Program-made: the position numbers and the translations under genes | The notes under the pieces: generated by a model | Seen by the model: the letters and a program-made list of their open reading frames with translations, nothing else | Told to the model about the DNA's origin: nothing | Database searches by the model: none | In this document: one piece after another, positions 17,795 through 26,922 of the stretch | Layout of the letters: every line of letters starts with the position of its first letter | Numbering within the stretch: position 1 is the first letter of the stretch | Origin: Candidatus Skiveiella danica | GTDB lineage: Bacteria; Pseudomonadota; Gammaproteobacteria; Burkholderiales; Burkholderiaceae_C | Direction: 5' to 3' | Length of the DNA stretch: 64,000 nucleotides | NCBI GenBank assembly: GCA_016721925.1 | Contig: JADKHE010000007.1 | Span: forward strand, 62,001-126,000

Positions 17795-18433
17795 ATGGCG
17801 TGGACACAAGACCAGATGGCGGCGCGCGCCGCCCGCGAACTGCATGACGGCTATTACGTCAACCTTGGCATCGGCATTCCCACGCTGGTGGCGAATCACG
17901 TGCCCGCCAACATCGAAGTCTGGCTGCAAAGTGAGAACGGCATGCTGGGCATCGGCCCGTTCCCGACCGAAGACAACGTCGATGCCGACCTCATCAACGC
18001 CGGCAAGCAGACGGTCACCACCATCCCTGGCTCCTCGATCTTCGGCAGCCACGACAGCTTTGCCATGATCCGCGGCGGCAAGGTCAACCTGTCGATCCTG
18101 GGGGCCATGCAGGTCAGCGAAAAAGGCGACCTGGCCAACTGGATGATCCCCGGCAAGATGGTCAAGGGCATGGGCGGGGCGATGGACCTTGTGGGCGGCG
18201 TGAAAAGCGTGGTGGTCCTGATGGAACACGTGGCGAAGAAGAAGGACGGCGGCTTCGACCTGAAGATCCTGCCCAAATGCACCCTGCCGCTGACCGGCGT
18301 GGGCGTGGTGGACCGCATCATCACCGACCTGGCCGTGATGGACATCACCCCGCACGGCCTGAAAGTGGTGGAGATGGCGCCCGGCGTGACCGACGAGGAG
18401 CTGCAGAGCAAGACCGGCGTGCCGCTGCTCTGA
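17795..18433 (+). CDS. scoB: 3-oxoacid CoA-transferase subunit B
   Basis: 212 residues. The catalytic glutamate that forms the CoA thioester is Glu47 in LQSENGMLGIGPFP; GSSIFGSHDSFAMIRGGKV and TGVGVVDRIITDLAVMD are further signatures. It forms the active heteromer with ScoA, from which it is separated by two bases. A strong terminator hairpin follows 35 bases after the stop, closing the operon. Confidence 0.96.
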   Translation: MAWTQDQMAARAARELHDGYYVNLGIGIPTLVANHVPANIEVWLQSENGMLGIGPFPTEDNVDADLINAGKQTVTTIPGSSIFGSHDSFAMIRGGKVNLSILGAMQVSEKGDLANWMIPGKMVKGMGGAMDLVGGVKSVVVLMEHVAKKKDGGFDLKILPKCTLPLTGVGVVDRIITDLAVMDITPHGLKVVEMAPGVTDEELQSKTGVPLL

Positions 18434-18468
18434 TCGAGCCGCCCCATCGCCCGGCCGGTTCGGGCACA

Positions 18469-18501
18469 GGCCGTCCACCATCGCCTGGTGGGCGGCCTTT
18501 T
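18469..18501 (+). terminator. Intrinsic terminator of scoAB
   Basis: An 11-bp stem, GGCCGTCCACC (18469-18479) with GGTGGGCGGCC (18487-18497), one G-T wobble, seven-base loop, followed by TTTT. Located 35 bases after the scoB stop. Confidence 0.85.
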
Positions 18502-18655
18502 CGCCTTCTGGAGGGACCTCTCCAATGACCGGGAAATTGATGCAGGTCAGTTGAATTCGTCCCAACGCACGTAACATGATGTTTCAAAGTGGGTGCTCCT
18601 GCGACTGAAGGCCACATAAACAGCGCGGCGAGGGCAGAAACAGAAGGGTTTTTCC

Positions 18656-20590
18656 ATGCAACTGTCAGAAGTCACGCTTTCGGGTTTTCCGGCCAGCGCC
18701 TCTTCGGAGCCGCTGCCGGTGCAGTCCCTGGCGCAGTTGCTGGCCGTTCGGGAACTGCAGCGCCATCAGCCCGTCATCAGCCTGCGCCAGGCGCTCGAAC
18801 AGATGGGCTATGTCGATGCTGCGACCCTGGATCGGATCCAGGCGGAAAACCCGGACTATCTGCGCAGCCAGTCGGCCGAGCTGGTGCGGCGCATGCTGCT
18901 CACGTCCGATGACCTTGAGCATGCGCTGGCCCGCATGGCGGGCATCCCCGAGGTGGACACGGTGCGGTTTGCCATATTGCCCGAGGCGTTCCAGGCCCTT
19001 AGGGTGCGCGAGGCCCGCCTGAACGGCGTGGTGCCGTTGGGCATGGCCGAGGACCGCTTCTTCGTGGCCTCTTGCACGCCGACGGACGAGGAGGTGCGCC
19101 GGCACCTGTGCGAACTGACCGGGCGCAGCGTCACTCTGGTCTGGGCCAGCCGCGCGTCCATCCAGGCCCGGCTCGACCTTCAGGAAAGCGTCGGTGCCGC
19201 TGGGGGCCGTTCATTGCCGCCGCTGGCCATGCCAGCGCATCCCGTGGGCGCCGGCGCCTCAGCCAAGGCGCACGGGGCAGATATCGAGACGCTGGTGTCG
19301 CAGGCGCTGATCGAGATGTCGGAGGGCCAGGAGCACGAAGAGGCCGCCTCGGCGAGTGAAACCTCGGGCATGGTGCGCATGGTCAAGAAGATGATCGACG
19401 ACGCGCTGGCCCTGGACGCTTCCGACATTCACATCGAGACCAACCCGGGCGAGCAGATCACCCTGATCCGTTTCCGCCGCGACGGCGACCTTGAACCCTA
19501 TCTGCGCCTGCCGGCGAGGTTGCGGGCGCCGCTGGTGTCGCGCATCAAGATCATGTCGCGGCTGGATATCGCGGAGCGGCGCCGACCGCAGGACGGCAAG
19601 ATCAACTTTGCCGAGTTTGGCGGGCCCAAGCTGGAGCTGCGCGTCGCCGTGATGCCCACCCACGACGGACTGGAAGATGTGGTATTGCGCCTGCTGGCCA
19701 CGACCAAGCCCATTCCACTGGTCAAGCTGGGTCTGCAGCCGCGTGACGAAGACACGTTCAAGCGCCTGTCGGGCCATTCGTTCGGCCTGATCCTGGCCGC
19801 CGGGCCGACCGGCTCCGGCAAGACCACCACGCTGCATTCCATGTTGGCCGAGGTCAACACCGGCGAGCGCAAGATCTGGACGGCCGAGGACCCGATCGAG
19901 ATCACACAACCTGGCCTGCGCCAGGTGCAGGTGAATCCCAAGATCGGGGTGACCTTCGCCGCCGCCATGCGCGGATTTCTGCGCGCCGACCCGGACATCA
20001 TCATGATCGGCGAAATCCGCGACCCCGAGACGGCCAAGATCGCGATCGAGGCGTCCCTGACCGGCCACCTCGTGCTGTCCACGCTGCACACCAACAGCGC
20101 CTCGGAAAGCGTGGTGCGGCTGCTGGACCTGGGCATGGATCCGATGAATTTCGCCGACTCGCTGGTCGGCATCGTGGCGCAGCGACTGGTGCGTGCACTG
20201 TGTCCGCACTGCGCGACGCCGCACCGTCTGGGCCCCGGGCAATTCGACCGCCTGCTTGCCGAATACATCGATCGCTCCAGCCTGACTCCGGCCGAAGGGC
20301 AACGCCGCCTGCTTGCGGCAGCGGGGATCGAATCGCCCGAGCAGATCCTCGTGCACACCGCCACCGGATGCGAAAAATGCAGCGGCAAGGGTTACAAGGG
20401 CCGCATGGGGATCTACGAGATCTTCGAAAACAACCCGGCCATCCGCGAACTCATCCAGCGCCATGCACGACCGAGCGAGCTGTTTGAGGCGGCCATCGCT
20501 TCGGGCATGCGCAGCCTGCGCCACGACGCACTGGAAAAACTGGTCCAGGGCAAGATCGACGTGCGTCAGGCCCGAGTGGCCTATATCTAG
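18656..20590 (+). CDS. GspE/PilB-family secretion or pilus ATPase, standing alone
   Basis: 644 residues. The N-terminal part (about 20-170) resembles the MshEN-type domain of PilB/GspE proteins. The ATPase core has Walker A AAGPTGSGKTTTLHSML near residue 382, the Asp box SDIHIETNP, and Walker B MIGEIRDPETAKIAIEA near 450. A zinc site is formed by CPHC (about 516) and CEKC (about 565). These motifs indicate an active assembly ATPase for a type IV pilus or type II secretion system. No pilin, PilC, PilD or secretin gene is in the neighbourhood, so its partner machine must be encoded elsewhere. Confidence 0.92.
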   Translation: MQLSEVTLSGFPASASSEPLPVQSLAQLLAVRELQRHQPVISLRQALEQMGYVDAATLDRIQAENPDYLRSQSAELVRRMLLTSDDLEHALARMAGIPEVDTVRFAILPEAFQALRVREARLNGVVPLGMAEDRFFVASCTPTDEEVRRHLCELTGRSVTLVWASRASIQARLDLQESVGAAGGRSLPPLAMPAHPVGAGASAKAHGADIETLVSQALIEMSEGQEHEEAASASETSGMVRMVKKMIDDALALDASDIHIETNPGEQITLIRFRRDGDLEPYLRLPARLRAPLVSRIKIMSRLDIAERRRPQDGKINFAEFGGPKLELRVAVMPTHDGLEDVVLRLLATTKPIPLVKLGLQPRDEDTFKRLSGHSFGLILAAGPTGSGKTTTLHSMLAEVNTGERKIWTAEDPIEITQPGLRQVQVNPKIGVTFAAAMRGFLRADPDIIMIGEIRDPETAKIAIEASLTGHLVLSTLHTNSASESVVRLLDLGMDPMNFADSLVGIVAQRLVRALCPHCATPHRLGPGQFDRLLAEYIDRSSLTPAEGQRRLLAAAGIESPEQILVHTATGCEKCSGKGYKGRMGIYEIFENNPAIRELIQRHARPSELFEAAIASGMRSLRHDALEKLVQGKIDVRQARVAYI

Positions 20591-20651
20591 CGCCCGCGCG
20601 GTCAGGCCTGAGCGTGATGGCTGATTCGGCCCGGCTCAAGGCCGGAGCGCT

Positions 20652-22229
20652 TCACGGCGTATCGTCGTCCAGGCGGGCCGGATAGCCGGTGATGACCTGG
20701 ATGTCGCGGTACAGCGGCTGCAGGCGCCGGTACATGCGGCAATAGATGCGCCGGTACAGCCGGTCGTAGGTGCGGGCATGCTCGGGCTGCGGCTCAAACA
20801 CCGCGCCGATGCGTGTCATCCGGGCCACTGCGGTGGCGAAATCGGGGTGGAGCTTCAGGCTCACGGCGGCCAGCATGGCGGCACCCAGGCCGCTGGTCTC
20901 GTACAGGTGCGGGCGCTCGCACGGCAGGTTGAAGATGTTGGCGGTGATCTGCATCGCCGCATCGCTCTGGGAGCCGCCCCCCGACACGCGCAGCCGCGTG
21001 ATGGGCCGGCCGCTACGGCGCTCGATGCGCTCGCGGGCCTCGCGCAGCGCGTAGGCCAGCCCCTCCAGGATCGCGCGGTACAGGTGCGCGCGGTTGTGCA
21101 CGTCGCCAAAGCCGATGATGGCGCCCTTGGCCTCGGGGCCGGGCACCTTGATGCCGGGGTTCCAGAACGGTTGCAGCATCAGGCCCAGCGAGCCCGGCGG
21201 AACCGCGTTCACCAGCTCGTCGAACAGCGTCTCCGGCGCCACGCCGCGCTGCAGCGCCAGTTGCCGCTCGAACAGGCCGAACTGCTCCTTGAACCAGCTC
21301 ACCATCCAGAAGCCGCGCGTGATCTGGATTTCGGTGTTGTAGTGGCCCGGCACCGCCGAGGGGTAGGGCGGCACGAAGCGGGTCGCCTCGACATAGCGGG
21401 GCGTGGTGGTGTTGATGGTGGCCGTCGTGCCGTAGGACAGGCAGGCGATTTCCGGCGTCAGGCAGCCGGCGCCGATCACCTCGCAGGCCTTGTCGGCCGC
21501 GCCCGCGATCACCGGCAGGCCCTGCGGAATGCCGGTGTCCTGCGCCACACGCGCGTCCACCTCGCCGATCACCGTGCCGGCCGGCACCAGCTCGGGCAGC
21601 ATGCTGCGGCGGATCGGCAGGGCCTGCCACTTCCAGTCCCAGGGCGAGGCCCAGCGGCCCCGGCGGTAGTCGAAGGGCACATAGCCCACCTGCGACGCCA
21701 CCGAGTCCACGAAGCGGCCGGTGAAGCGGTAGTTCAGGTAGCCCGACAGCAGCAGGTAATGGGCGGTTCGGGCCCAGAGTTCAGGCTGGTGCTGCGCGAT
21801 CCAGTTGGCTTCGGCCTCTTTCTGGAAGAAGCGCACCGTGTTGCGCATGCCGATGGCGCGCAGTGCCGCGTCCCACCACCAGCGCAGCGGCGGGATCGCC
21901 GTGGCCCGTCGCTGGTCGAGCCAGATCATGGCCGGGCGCAAGGGCTGGCCGTCGGCATCCAGTGCGACGGTGGTGCCGCGCTGGGTGGTGATGACCACGC
22001 CACGGACGGCTTCTTTTGGCACCCGGGTGTGGGCCCACAGCAGCTGGCAGGCCTCGCACAGGCTGCGCCAGAAGGCCTCGGGGTCGTTTTCCAGCCAGCC
22101 CGGCTGCGGCGACTGGTAGGTGTCGATGGCGACCTGGGCTTTGTCCAGCAGGTGGCCGTCCAGGTCGAACAGCAGGGCGCGCACGCTCTGGGTGCCGTTG
22201 TCGATGGCCAGGATGCAGGGGACGGTCAT
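20652..22229 (-). CDS. FGGY-family carbohydrate kinase
   Basis: 525 residues. The N-terminal phosphate-binding motif AIDNGTQSVRALLFDLDG (residues about 8-25), IWLDQRR in the first domain and VSGGGSQSDAAMQITANIF near residue 410 define the FGGY kinase fold. It should phosphorylate a sugar or polyol with ATP in the cytoplasm. No sugar transporter or isomerase is adjacent, so the substrate is not indicated by context. It converges with the ATPase gene and is followed on its promoter side by a divergent binding-protein gene. Confidence 0.9.
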   Translation of the reverse strand: MTVPCILAIDNGTQSVRALLFDLDGHLLDKAQVAIDTYQSPQPGWLENDPEAFWRSLCEACQLLWAHTRVPKEAVRGVVITTQRGTTVALDADGQPLRPAMIWLDQRRATAIPPLRWWWDAALRAIGMRNTVRFFQKEAEANWIAQHQPELWARTAHYLLLSGYLNYRFTGRFVDSVASQVGYVPFDYRRGRWASPWDWKWQALPIRRSMLPELVPAGTVIGEVDARVAQDTGIPQGLPVIAGAADKACEVIGAGCLTPEIACLSYGTTATINTTTPRYVEATRFVPPYPSAVPGHYNTEIQITRGFWMVSWFKEQFGLFERQLALQRGVAPETLFDELVNAVPPGSLGLMLQPFWNPGIKVPGPEAKGAIIGFGDVHNRAHLYRAILEGLAYALREARERIERRSGRPITRLRVSGGGSQSDAAMQITANIFNLPCERPHLYETSGLGAAMLAAVSLKLHPDFATAVARMTRIGAVFEPQPEHARTYDRLYRRIYCRMYRRLQPLYRDIQVITGYPARLDDDTP

Positions 22230-22448
22230 GGTGCGGTGCGCTCCCAGGCTGTCCGGTGCGTGGGCCGGTTAATGGCGCCTGCGAGCGGCGACGCGGCCGC
22301 AGGGCACCGGCCATTGCATCTGCGCATCGATGTCTCCATGCTGTAGGTTCTGTGCGCACTGTAGTGCAAGTCCAGCGAGGGGCCGCGCCAGCGCGCCGCG
22401 GATTGCGCCTACCATGCGGCCAACGAAATCCAAGGAAGCGAGGCACCC

Positions 22449-23216
22449 ATGCCCATTCGACGAATCCTTCATGGCCTGATCGTTGTGGCGGCGGCCTGCG
22501 CGGGCGCAGACGCTGCCGGTGCGGCCGAGCTCAAGGTGCTGACCGCGGGGGCCTTCAAGCCCGTCGTGGCGGCGTTGGCGCCGGTGTTCGAGGGTCAGAC
22601 CGGGCACACGGTGCGCATCGAGAACGACACGGCCGGCGCGCTGGCGCGGCGCATTGGCAACGGCGAAGCTTTCGATGTCGTGGTGTTGACGCCGGCAGCA
22701 ATGGAACTGCTGGAGCAGGCCGGGCGGGTGGCACGCGGCTCGTCCGTGCGGCTGGCGCGGGTGGCCATCGGCGTGGCGGTGAAGCAGGGTGCGCCGCTGC
22801 CTGCGATCGGGAGCGAGTCGGACTTTCGCCAAGCCTTGCTGGCGGCGCGGGCCGTGGCGTATATCGACCCTGCGGCGGGCGGCTCCAGCGGCATCTACCT
22901 GACCCAGCTGTTCCAGCGCATGGGCATCGCGGCGCAGATCGCGCCCAAGGCGGTGCTGGTACCCGGCGGTCTGGTCGCGCAGCGCCTGGTCAGCGGCGAG
23001 GCCGACCTCGCCTTGCACCAGATCAGCGAGATTCTGGCGGTGCCGGGCGTCACGCTGGTCGGCCCCATTCCGGCCGTGGTCCAGAACTACACCGTGTACG
23101 CGGGCGGCCTGGCGGCCACCTCGGCCGATCTGCCGGCCGCAAGAGCCTTTCTGGAACTGCTGGCCGGAGAACGCGCGAAGACGGTGCTGAAGGACAAAGG
23201 CATGGAGGCGCCCTGA
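22449..23216 (+). CDS. Periplasmic substrate-binding protein, ModA-like
   Basis: 255 residues. A signal peptide ends near ADAAGAAE (residues 1-26). The mature protein has the pattern of ABC-type molybdate/anion binding proteins: LKVLTAGAFKPVVAALAPVFE, then AFDVVVLTPAAMELLEQ and YIDPAAGGSSGIYLTQLF. Such proteins bind an oxyanion or small organic acid in the periplasm. There is no permease or ATPase gene next to it, so it is an orphan and may act in signalling or with a remote transporter. Ligand unknown. Confidence 0.85.
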   Translation: MPIRRILHGLIVVAAACAGADAAGAAELKVLTAGAFKPVVAALAPVFEGQTGHTVRIENDTAGALARRIGNGEAFDVVVLTPAAMELLEQAGRVARGSSVRLARVAIGVAVKQGAPLPAIGSESDFRQALLAARAVAYIDPAAGGSSGIYLTQLFQRMGIAAQIAPKAVLVPGGLVAQRLVSGEADLALHQISEILAVPGVTLVGPIPAVVQNYTVYAGGLAATSADLPAARAFLELLAGERAKTVLKDKGMEAP

Positions 23217-23300
23217 GGGCCTTCCGAGCCGCCGGTGCGCAGTCCTGGCGCCGCTGCGTGCTGGTATAAAACCGCGAAAGCCCCAATTTGAAAGCCCGCC

Positions 23301-23549
23301 ATGCTCCAACTGCGCCCCAGCTGCGAATGCTGCGACAAGCTCCTGCCGCCGGACTCGACCGAGGCCCGCATCTGCTCGTTCGAATGCACCTTCTGCGCGA
23401 CCTGCGCCGACACTGTGCTGCACGGTGCCTGCCCCAACTGCGGCGGCGAGCTGCTGGCCCGCCCGCGCCGGCCGGCGTCCAAGCTGGCGGCCAACCCGGC
23501 CTCCACCGAGCGGGTCTACAAGCCCGCGGGCTGCGCCAGCCCCGCCTGA
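23301..23549 (+). CDS. DUF1272 small cysteine-rich protein
   Basis: 82 residues. The first half has paired cysteines CECCDKLLP, CSFECTFCATC and CPNCGGEL (residues about 8-50), the pattern of DUF1272, likely a zinc-binding mini-domain. The tail is basic and alanine-rich. Function unknown. It lies 30 bases before the sterol desaturase-like gene on the same strand and may be cotranscribed. Confidence 0.85.
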   Translation: MLQLRPSCECCDKLLPPDSTEARICSFECTFCATCADTVLHGACPNCGGELLARPRRPASKLAANPASTERVYKPAGCASPA

Positions 23550-23579
23550 CGCCTACTGCCGCTCGCCCGCTGCACGACC

Positions 23580-24389
23580 ATGGACCTGCTGCACCGGCTG
23601 GCGCCCCCGCACGCGGTGCTGGCGCCGGCGCTGTGGGCCATCGCCTTCTACGGCGTGCGCTACCTCGCGATGGCGGGGCTGGCCTGGCGGGTGGCGCGCC
23701 CGACGGCCGCTGGCGGCTGGGGCCGGCCCCATGCCAACGCCCCGGCCACCTTCGACGTGCGCCGCCACCTGCGGCGCGAGCTGGGTTATTCGCTGCTCAC
23801 GCTGGCGGTGTTCGGGCTGGTCAACGCGGCCCTGTATGGCTGGGGCTTCATCCACGCCAGCCGGCTGTACTACCGCGTGGCGGACTACCCCACCTGGTGG
23901 TTCTGGCTCAGCATTGCGGTGATGCTAGTGCTGCACGACACCCTGTTCTACTGGCTGCACCGCGCCATGCACTGGCCGGCGCTGTTCCGGCCGATGCACC
24001 GGGTGCACCACCGCTCCATCCACCCCACGGCGTTTGCGGCCTACAGCTTTCACCCGCTGGAGGCGGTGGGCGAGGCGCTGATCGTCACCGCCATCATCTT
24101 CCTGGTGCCGGTGCATCCGCTGGCCTTTGTGATCTTCCAGACGATCTCCACCGCCTACAACGTGTACGGCCACTGCGGACGCGAGTTCTGGCCACGTGGC
24201 ATGGCGTCGCATTGGCTGGGGCGCTGGATCAATACCTCCACCGCGCACGCGGCGCACCACGGGCGGGGGCGTTTCAACTACGGGCTGTACTTCCTGTTCT
24301 GGGACCGCTGGATGGGCACGCTGGACCCGGACTACGGGCGGGCCGCACCGCGCGAGGCCCTGGCGCCGGGGCAGGCGCTGACCGGATAG
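23580..24389 (+). CDS. Sterol desaturase/fatty-acid hydroxylase family protein
   Basis: 269 residues, integral membrane. Three histidine clusters typical of di-iron membrane hydroxylases are present: HDTLFYWLHRAMHW (about residue 119), HRVHHRSIHP (about 140) and HAAHHGRGRFNYG (about 222). At least four hydrophobic segments surround them. It should hydroxylate or desaturate a lipid substrate at the inner membrane with oxygen. Bacterial members are diverse and the substrate here is unknown. A dispersed repeat starts right after its stop codon. Confidence 0.9.
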   Translation: MDLLHRLAPPHAVLAPALWAIAFYGVRYLAMAGLAWRVARPTAAGGWGRPHANAPATFDVRRHLRRELGYSLLTLAVFGLVNAALYGWGFIHASRLYYRVADYPTWWFWLSIAVMLVLHDTLFYWLHRAMHWPALFRPMHRVHHRSIHPTAFAAYSFHPLEAVGEALIVTAIIFLVPVHPLAFVIFQTISTAYNVYGHCGREFWPRGMASHWLGRWINTSTAHAAHHGRGRFNYGLYFLFWDRWMGTLDPDYGRAAPREALAPGQALTG

Positions 24390-24450
24390 CTATCAAGTTC
24401 GATAGCAGACAATCACCATTCCACGCTGGGATGGTGCCATTTTGATTCAA
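24390..24450 (+). repeat. Dispersed 3'-end repeat, copy 4
   Basis: Plus-oriented copy reading ATAGCAGACAATCACC. CACCATTCCA/TGGGATGGTG makes a 10-bp stem with a three-base loop and one wobble, followed by CCATTTTGATT. It starts one base after the desaturase stop codon, between converging genes, and looks like a terminator for the desaturase. Confidence 0.7.
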
Positions 24451-24503
24451 TATTGACTCTGGGAAAGCCGTCTGGGCGCCATGCGGGCCGCTGCGAGGCA
24501 GCT

Positions 24504-25220
24504 TCAGCACCCCAGCTGGTCCGCCAGCGCCGTCAGGCTGGCCGCATGCAGGTGGTTGCCGGGTTGGGGCGAGACGTCCTTGACGTGCGCCGCGCCGAAT
24601 TCCAGCGGGCGCTCAATGTAGGCGCTGCGCAGGCCGCAGGCCCGCGCGCCTTCCAGGTCGTCGTGGTGCGCGGCCACCAGCATCACCTGCTCGGGCTGCA
24701 GATCGAACACCCGGGCCACGCCCAGGTAGGTGGCCGGGTCGGGCTTGTAGGCGCGGAACACCTCGGCGCTCAGAATGCAGTCCCAGGGCAGGCCGGCGCG
24801 CTTGGCCATGTCGGTCAGCAGGCCGATGTTGCCGTTGGACAGCGTGGTGATCGTGAAACGGCGCTTCAGCCGCGTGAGGCCTTCGACGCTGTCGGGCCAG
24901 GCGTCCAGCCGGTGCCAGACGCGGTTCAGGTGCCGGCGCTGGGCCTCGTCCAGATGCGCCAGGCCGAAGCGCGGCAGGATGTCGTCCAGGATCAGCCGGT
25001 GCAGGTCGTCGATGAGCGTCCAGCCCAGCTCGCCGGAACGCACGCGCGCCATGGCGGGCTGGTAGCCGGCGCGCCAGGCGCGGGCAAAGGCATCGCCGTC
25101 CACGCCGGGGTGCAGCGCCTGCACCTCGCGGCAGATGCTGCCATGCCAGTCCACCACGGTGCCGAAGATGTCGAAGGCCAGCACCTGCACGGTCTCGGCC
25201 AGGGGGTGGGGCGTGGTCAT
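24504..25220 (-). CDS. Haloacid dehalogenase type II-like HAD hydrolase
   Basis: 238 residues. The HAD nucleophile motif is VLAFDIFGTVVDWHGS (residues about 13-28), followed by the threonine in TTLSNGNIGLL (near 118), a lysine in FRAYKPDPATYL (near 152) and MLVAAHHDDLEGARACGL near 178. This arrangement matches L-2-haloacid dehalogenase type II, though many relatives are general phosphatases. Its ATG overlaps the stop codon of the helicase gene (ATGA on the minus strand), so the two are cotranscribed. Confidence 0.88.
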   Translation of the reverse strand: MTTPHPLAETVQVLAFDIFGTVVDWHGSICREVQALHPGVDGDAFARAWRAGYQPAMARVRSGELGWTLIDDLHRLILDDILPRFGLAHLDEAQRRHLNRVWHRLDAWPDSVEGLTRLKRRFTITTLSNGNIGLLTDMAKRAGLPWDCILSAEVFRAYKPDPATYLGVARVFDLQPEQVMLVAAHHDDLEGARACGLRSAYIERPLEFGAAHVKDVSPQPGNHLHAASLTALADQLGC

Positions 25221-26490
25221 GGCGGTTTCTCCTGCTGCGCGGCTGCGGCGGCGGCGCGCAGCTTGTCTTTCTTGCTGGGGCGCCGGCCCTTGATGCCACC
25301 GGTGGGCGCGGCGGGTGTTGTCGATCCGGTGGGCGTGGCCTCGGGCGCTGCAGCCTGGGGCTCGAAACCGGCGATCACCTCGCGCGGCACCGGGATGCCC
25401 TGGCGCTTTTCGATCAGGCGGAAGTGCGCCTCCTGCGCCGGGCTGACGAAGCTGACCGCCAGCCCGCTCTCACCGGCACGCCCGGTGCGGCCGATGCGGT
25501 GCACGTGGTCGATGGGGGAGCGTGGGAGGTCGAAGTTCACCACCACCGGCAGCTGCGCGATGTCGATGCCCCGGCCGGCCAGGTCGGTGGAGACCACCAC
25601 CTGCACGCGCTGCGCCTTGAAATCCGCCAGCACCTGGTTGCGCTTGCCCTGGCTCAGCAGGCCGTGGAAGGGCTCGGCGCTCAGGCCCGCGCGGCGCAGC
25701 TTGTCGGCCACCTGCTCGGCGGCGTACTTGGTGGCCACGAACACCAGCGCGCGCTCCCAGCCATGCTGGTGATCAGGTGGCGCAGCAGCTGGGTGCGCCG
25801 GGGCGCGTCCACCGCGATGGCGCGCTGGGTGATGTCGGGGCGGTCCGCCGGCTCGGCGGCGATGGCGATGCGCACCGGCTCGCGCAGCAGCTGGCCGGCC
25901 AGGGCCTGCACCGCCGGCGCAAAGGTGGCCGAGAAGAACAGGTTCTGCCGGCGCGCCGGCAGCAGCGCCAGGATGCGCGCCAGCTCCTCGGCAAAACCTA
26001 GGTCCAGAAGCCGGTCGGCCTCGTCAAGCACCAGCGTGGCCACTGCATCCAGGCGGATCGCGTGCTGGTCGATCAGGTCCAGCAGGCGCCCCGGCGTGGC
26101 CACCACGATCTCCGCGCCGCCGCGCAGGTGCAGCATCTGCGGGTTGATCGACACCCCGCCGAACACGATCGCCGCCTTCAGCCGCCGCGGCAGCGCGGGC
26201 AGCACCGCGCGCACCGTCTCGCCCACCTGCGTGGCCAGCTCGCGCGTGGGCACCAGCACCAGCACGCGGGTGCGCCGGGGCGCCTGGGGCGGCTCGTCGC
26301 CGAGTTGCTGCAGCAACGGCAGCACAAACGCCGCCGTCTTGCCGGAGCCGGTCTGCGCGGTGCCCAGCACATCGCGCCCGCGCAAGACCTCCGGAACAGC
26401 GGCCGACTGGATGGGGGTGGGCTGGTGCAGGCCCAGCGCGGCGGCGGCGCGCGCCAGGGCCGGGGAGAGTCCGAGTTCAACAAAAGGCAT
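25217..26490 (-). pseudogene. DEAD-box RNA helicase (RhlE-like) with a one-base deletion
   Basis: The first part has motif I AQTGSGKTAAFVLPLL, PTRELATQV, LDEADRLLDLGF and FFSATFAP; the second part, in another frame, begins ALVFVATKYAAEQVADKL and has HRIGRTGRAGE and a basic tail. The switch is near 25768: the minus strand reads ATCACCAGCATGG where one more C would give ITQHGWERALVFVAT. Total length 1274 bases is one short of a multiple of three. All other helicase motifs are intact, so a sequencing error or recent mutation is likely. Start ATG 26490 (MPFVELGLSP). Intact, it would unwind RNA in ribosome assembly or decay. Confidence 0.88.
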
Positions 26491-26546
26491 GGGCCAGTTT
26501 AAGCTCCCGCGCTGAAGCCCAGCCCAAGAACTTGCGGAGCCGCGCC

Positions 26547-26891
26547 ATGAACGATCCAACCCCAACCGTGCCGCCCTTTGGCGTGGTGCTGACCACCCTG
26601 CCCGACGAAGCCGGCGCCGAAGCCCTGGCGCGCCAGATCGTGGACGCCGGCCTGGGCGCGTGTGCGCAGCTGCAGCCCATCCGCAGCGTCTACCGCTGGA
26701 AGGGCGAGACCTGCGCCGAGCCCGAATGGCGCCTGGTCATCAAGACCCGCGCCGACCGCTACCCGGCGCTGGAAGCCTTCATCCGCGCCCGCCACCCCTA
26801 CGCGCTGCCGCAGATCGTGATGCTGCCGATCACGGCCGGCGCACCGGACTACCTGCAGTGGGTGGCCGAGGGCTCGGCCGGGGCAGAATGA
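26547..26891 (+). CDS. cutA: Divalent-cation tolerance protein CutA
   Basis: 114 residues. VVLTTLPDEAGAEALARQIV at the start, GACAQLQPIRSVYRWKGE and LVIKTRADRYPALEAFI in the middle, and LPQIVMLPITAGAPDYLQWV at the end follow the CutA1 trimer family throughout. Associated with copper tolerance in Escherichia coli, but its molecular role is unsettled. It is divergent from the helicase gene, with 56 bases between the two start codons. Confidence 0.95.
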   Translation: MNDPTPTVPPFGVVLTTLPDEAGAEALARQIVDAGLGACAQLQPIRSVYRWKGETCAEPEWRLVIKTRADRYPALEAFIRARHPYALPQIVMLPITAGAPDYLQWVAEGSAGAE

Positions 26892-26922
26892 ACGCTCCAG
26901 AGCACCCTTGGGGGGACCGACC

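Noticed and set aside
20778..22346. Long plus-strand open frame across the FGGY kinase gene
   Set aside because: Antisense shadow of a clear kinase; composition is low-complexity Gly/Ala/His/Arg.
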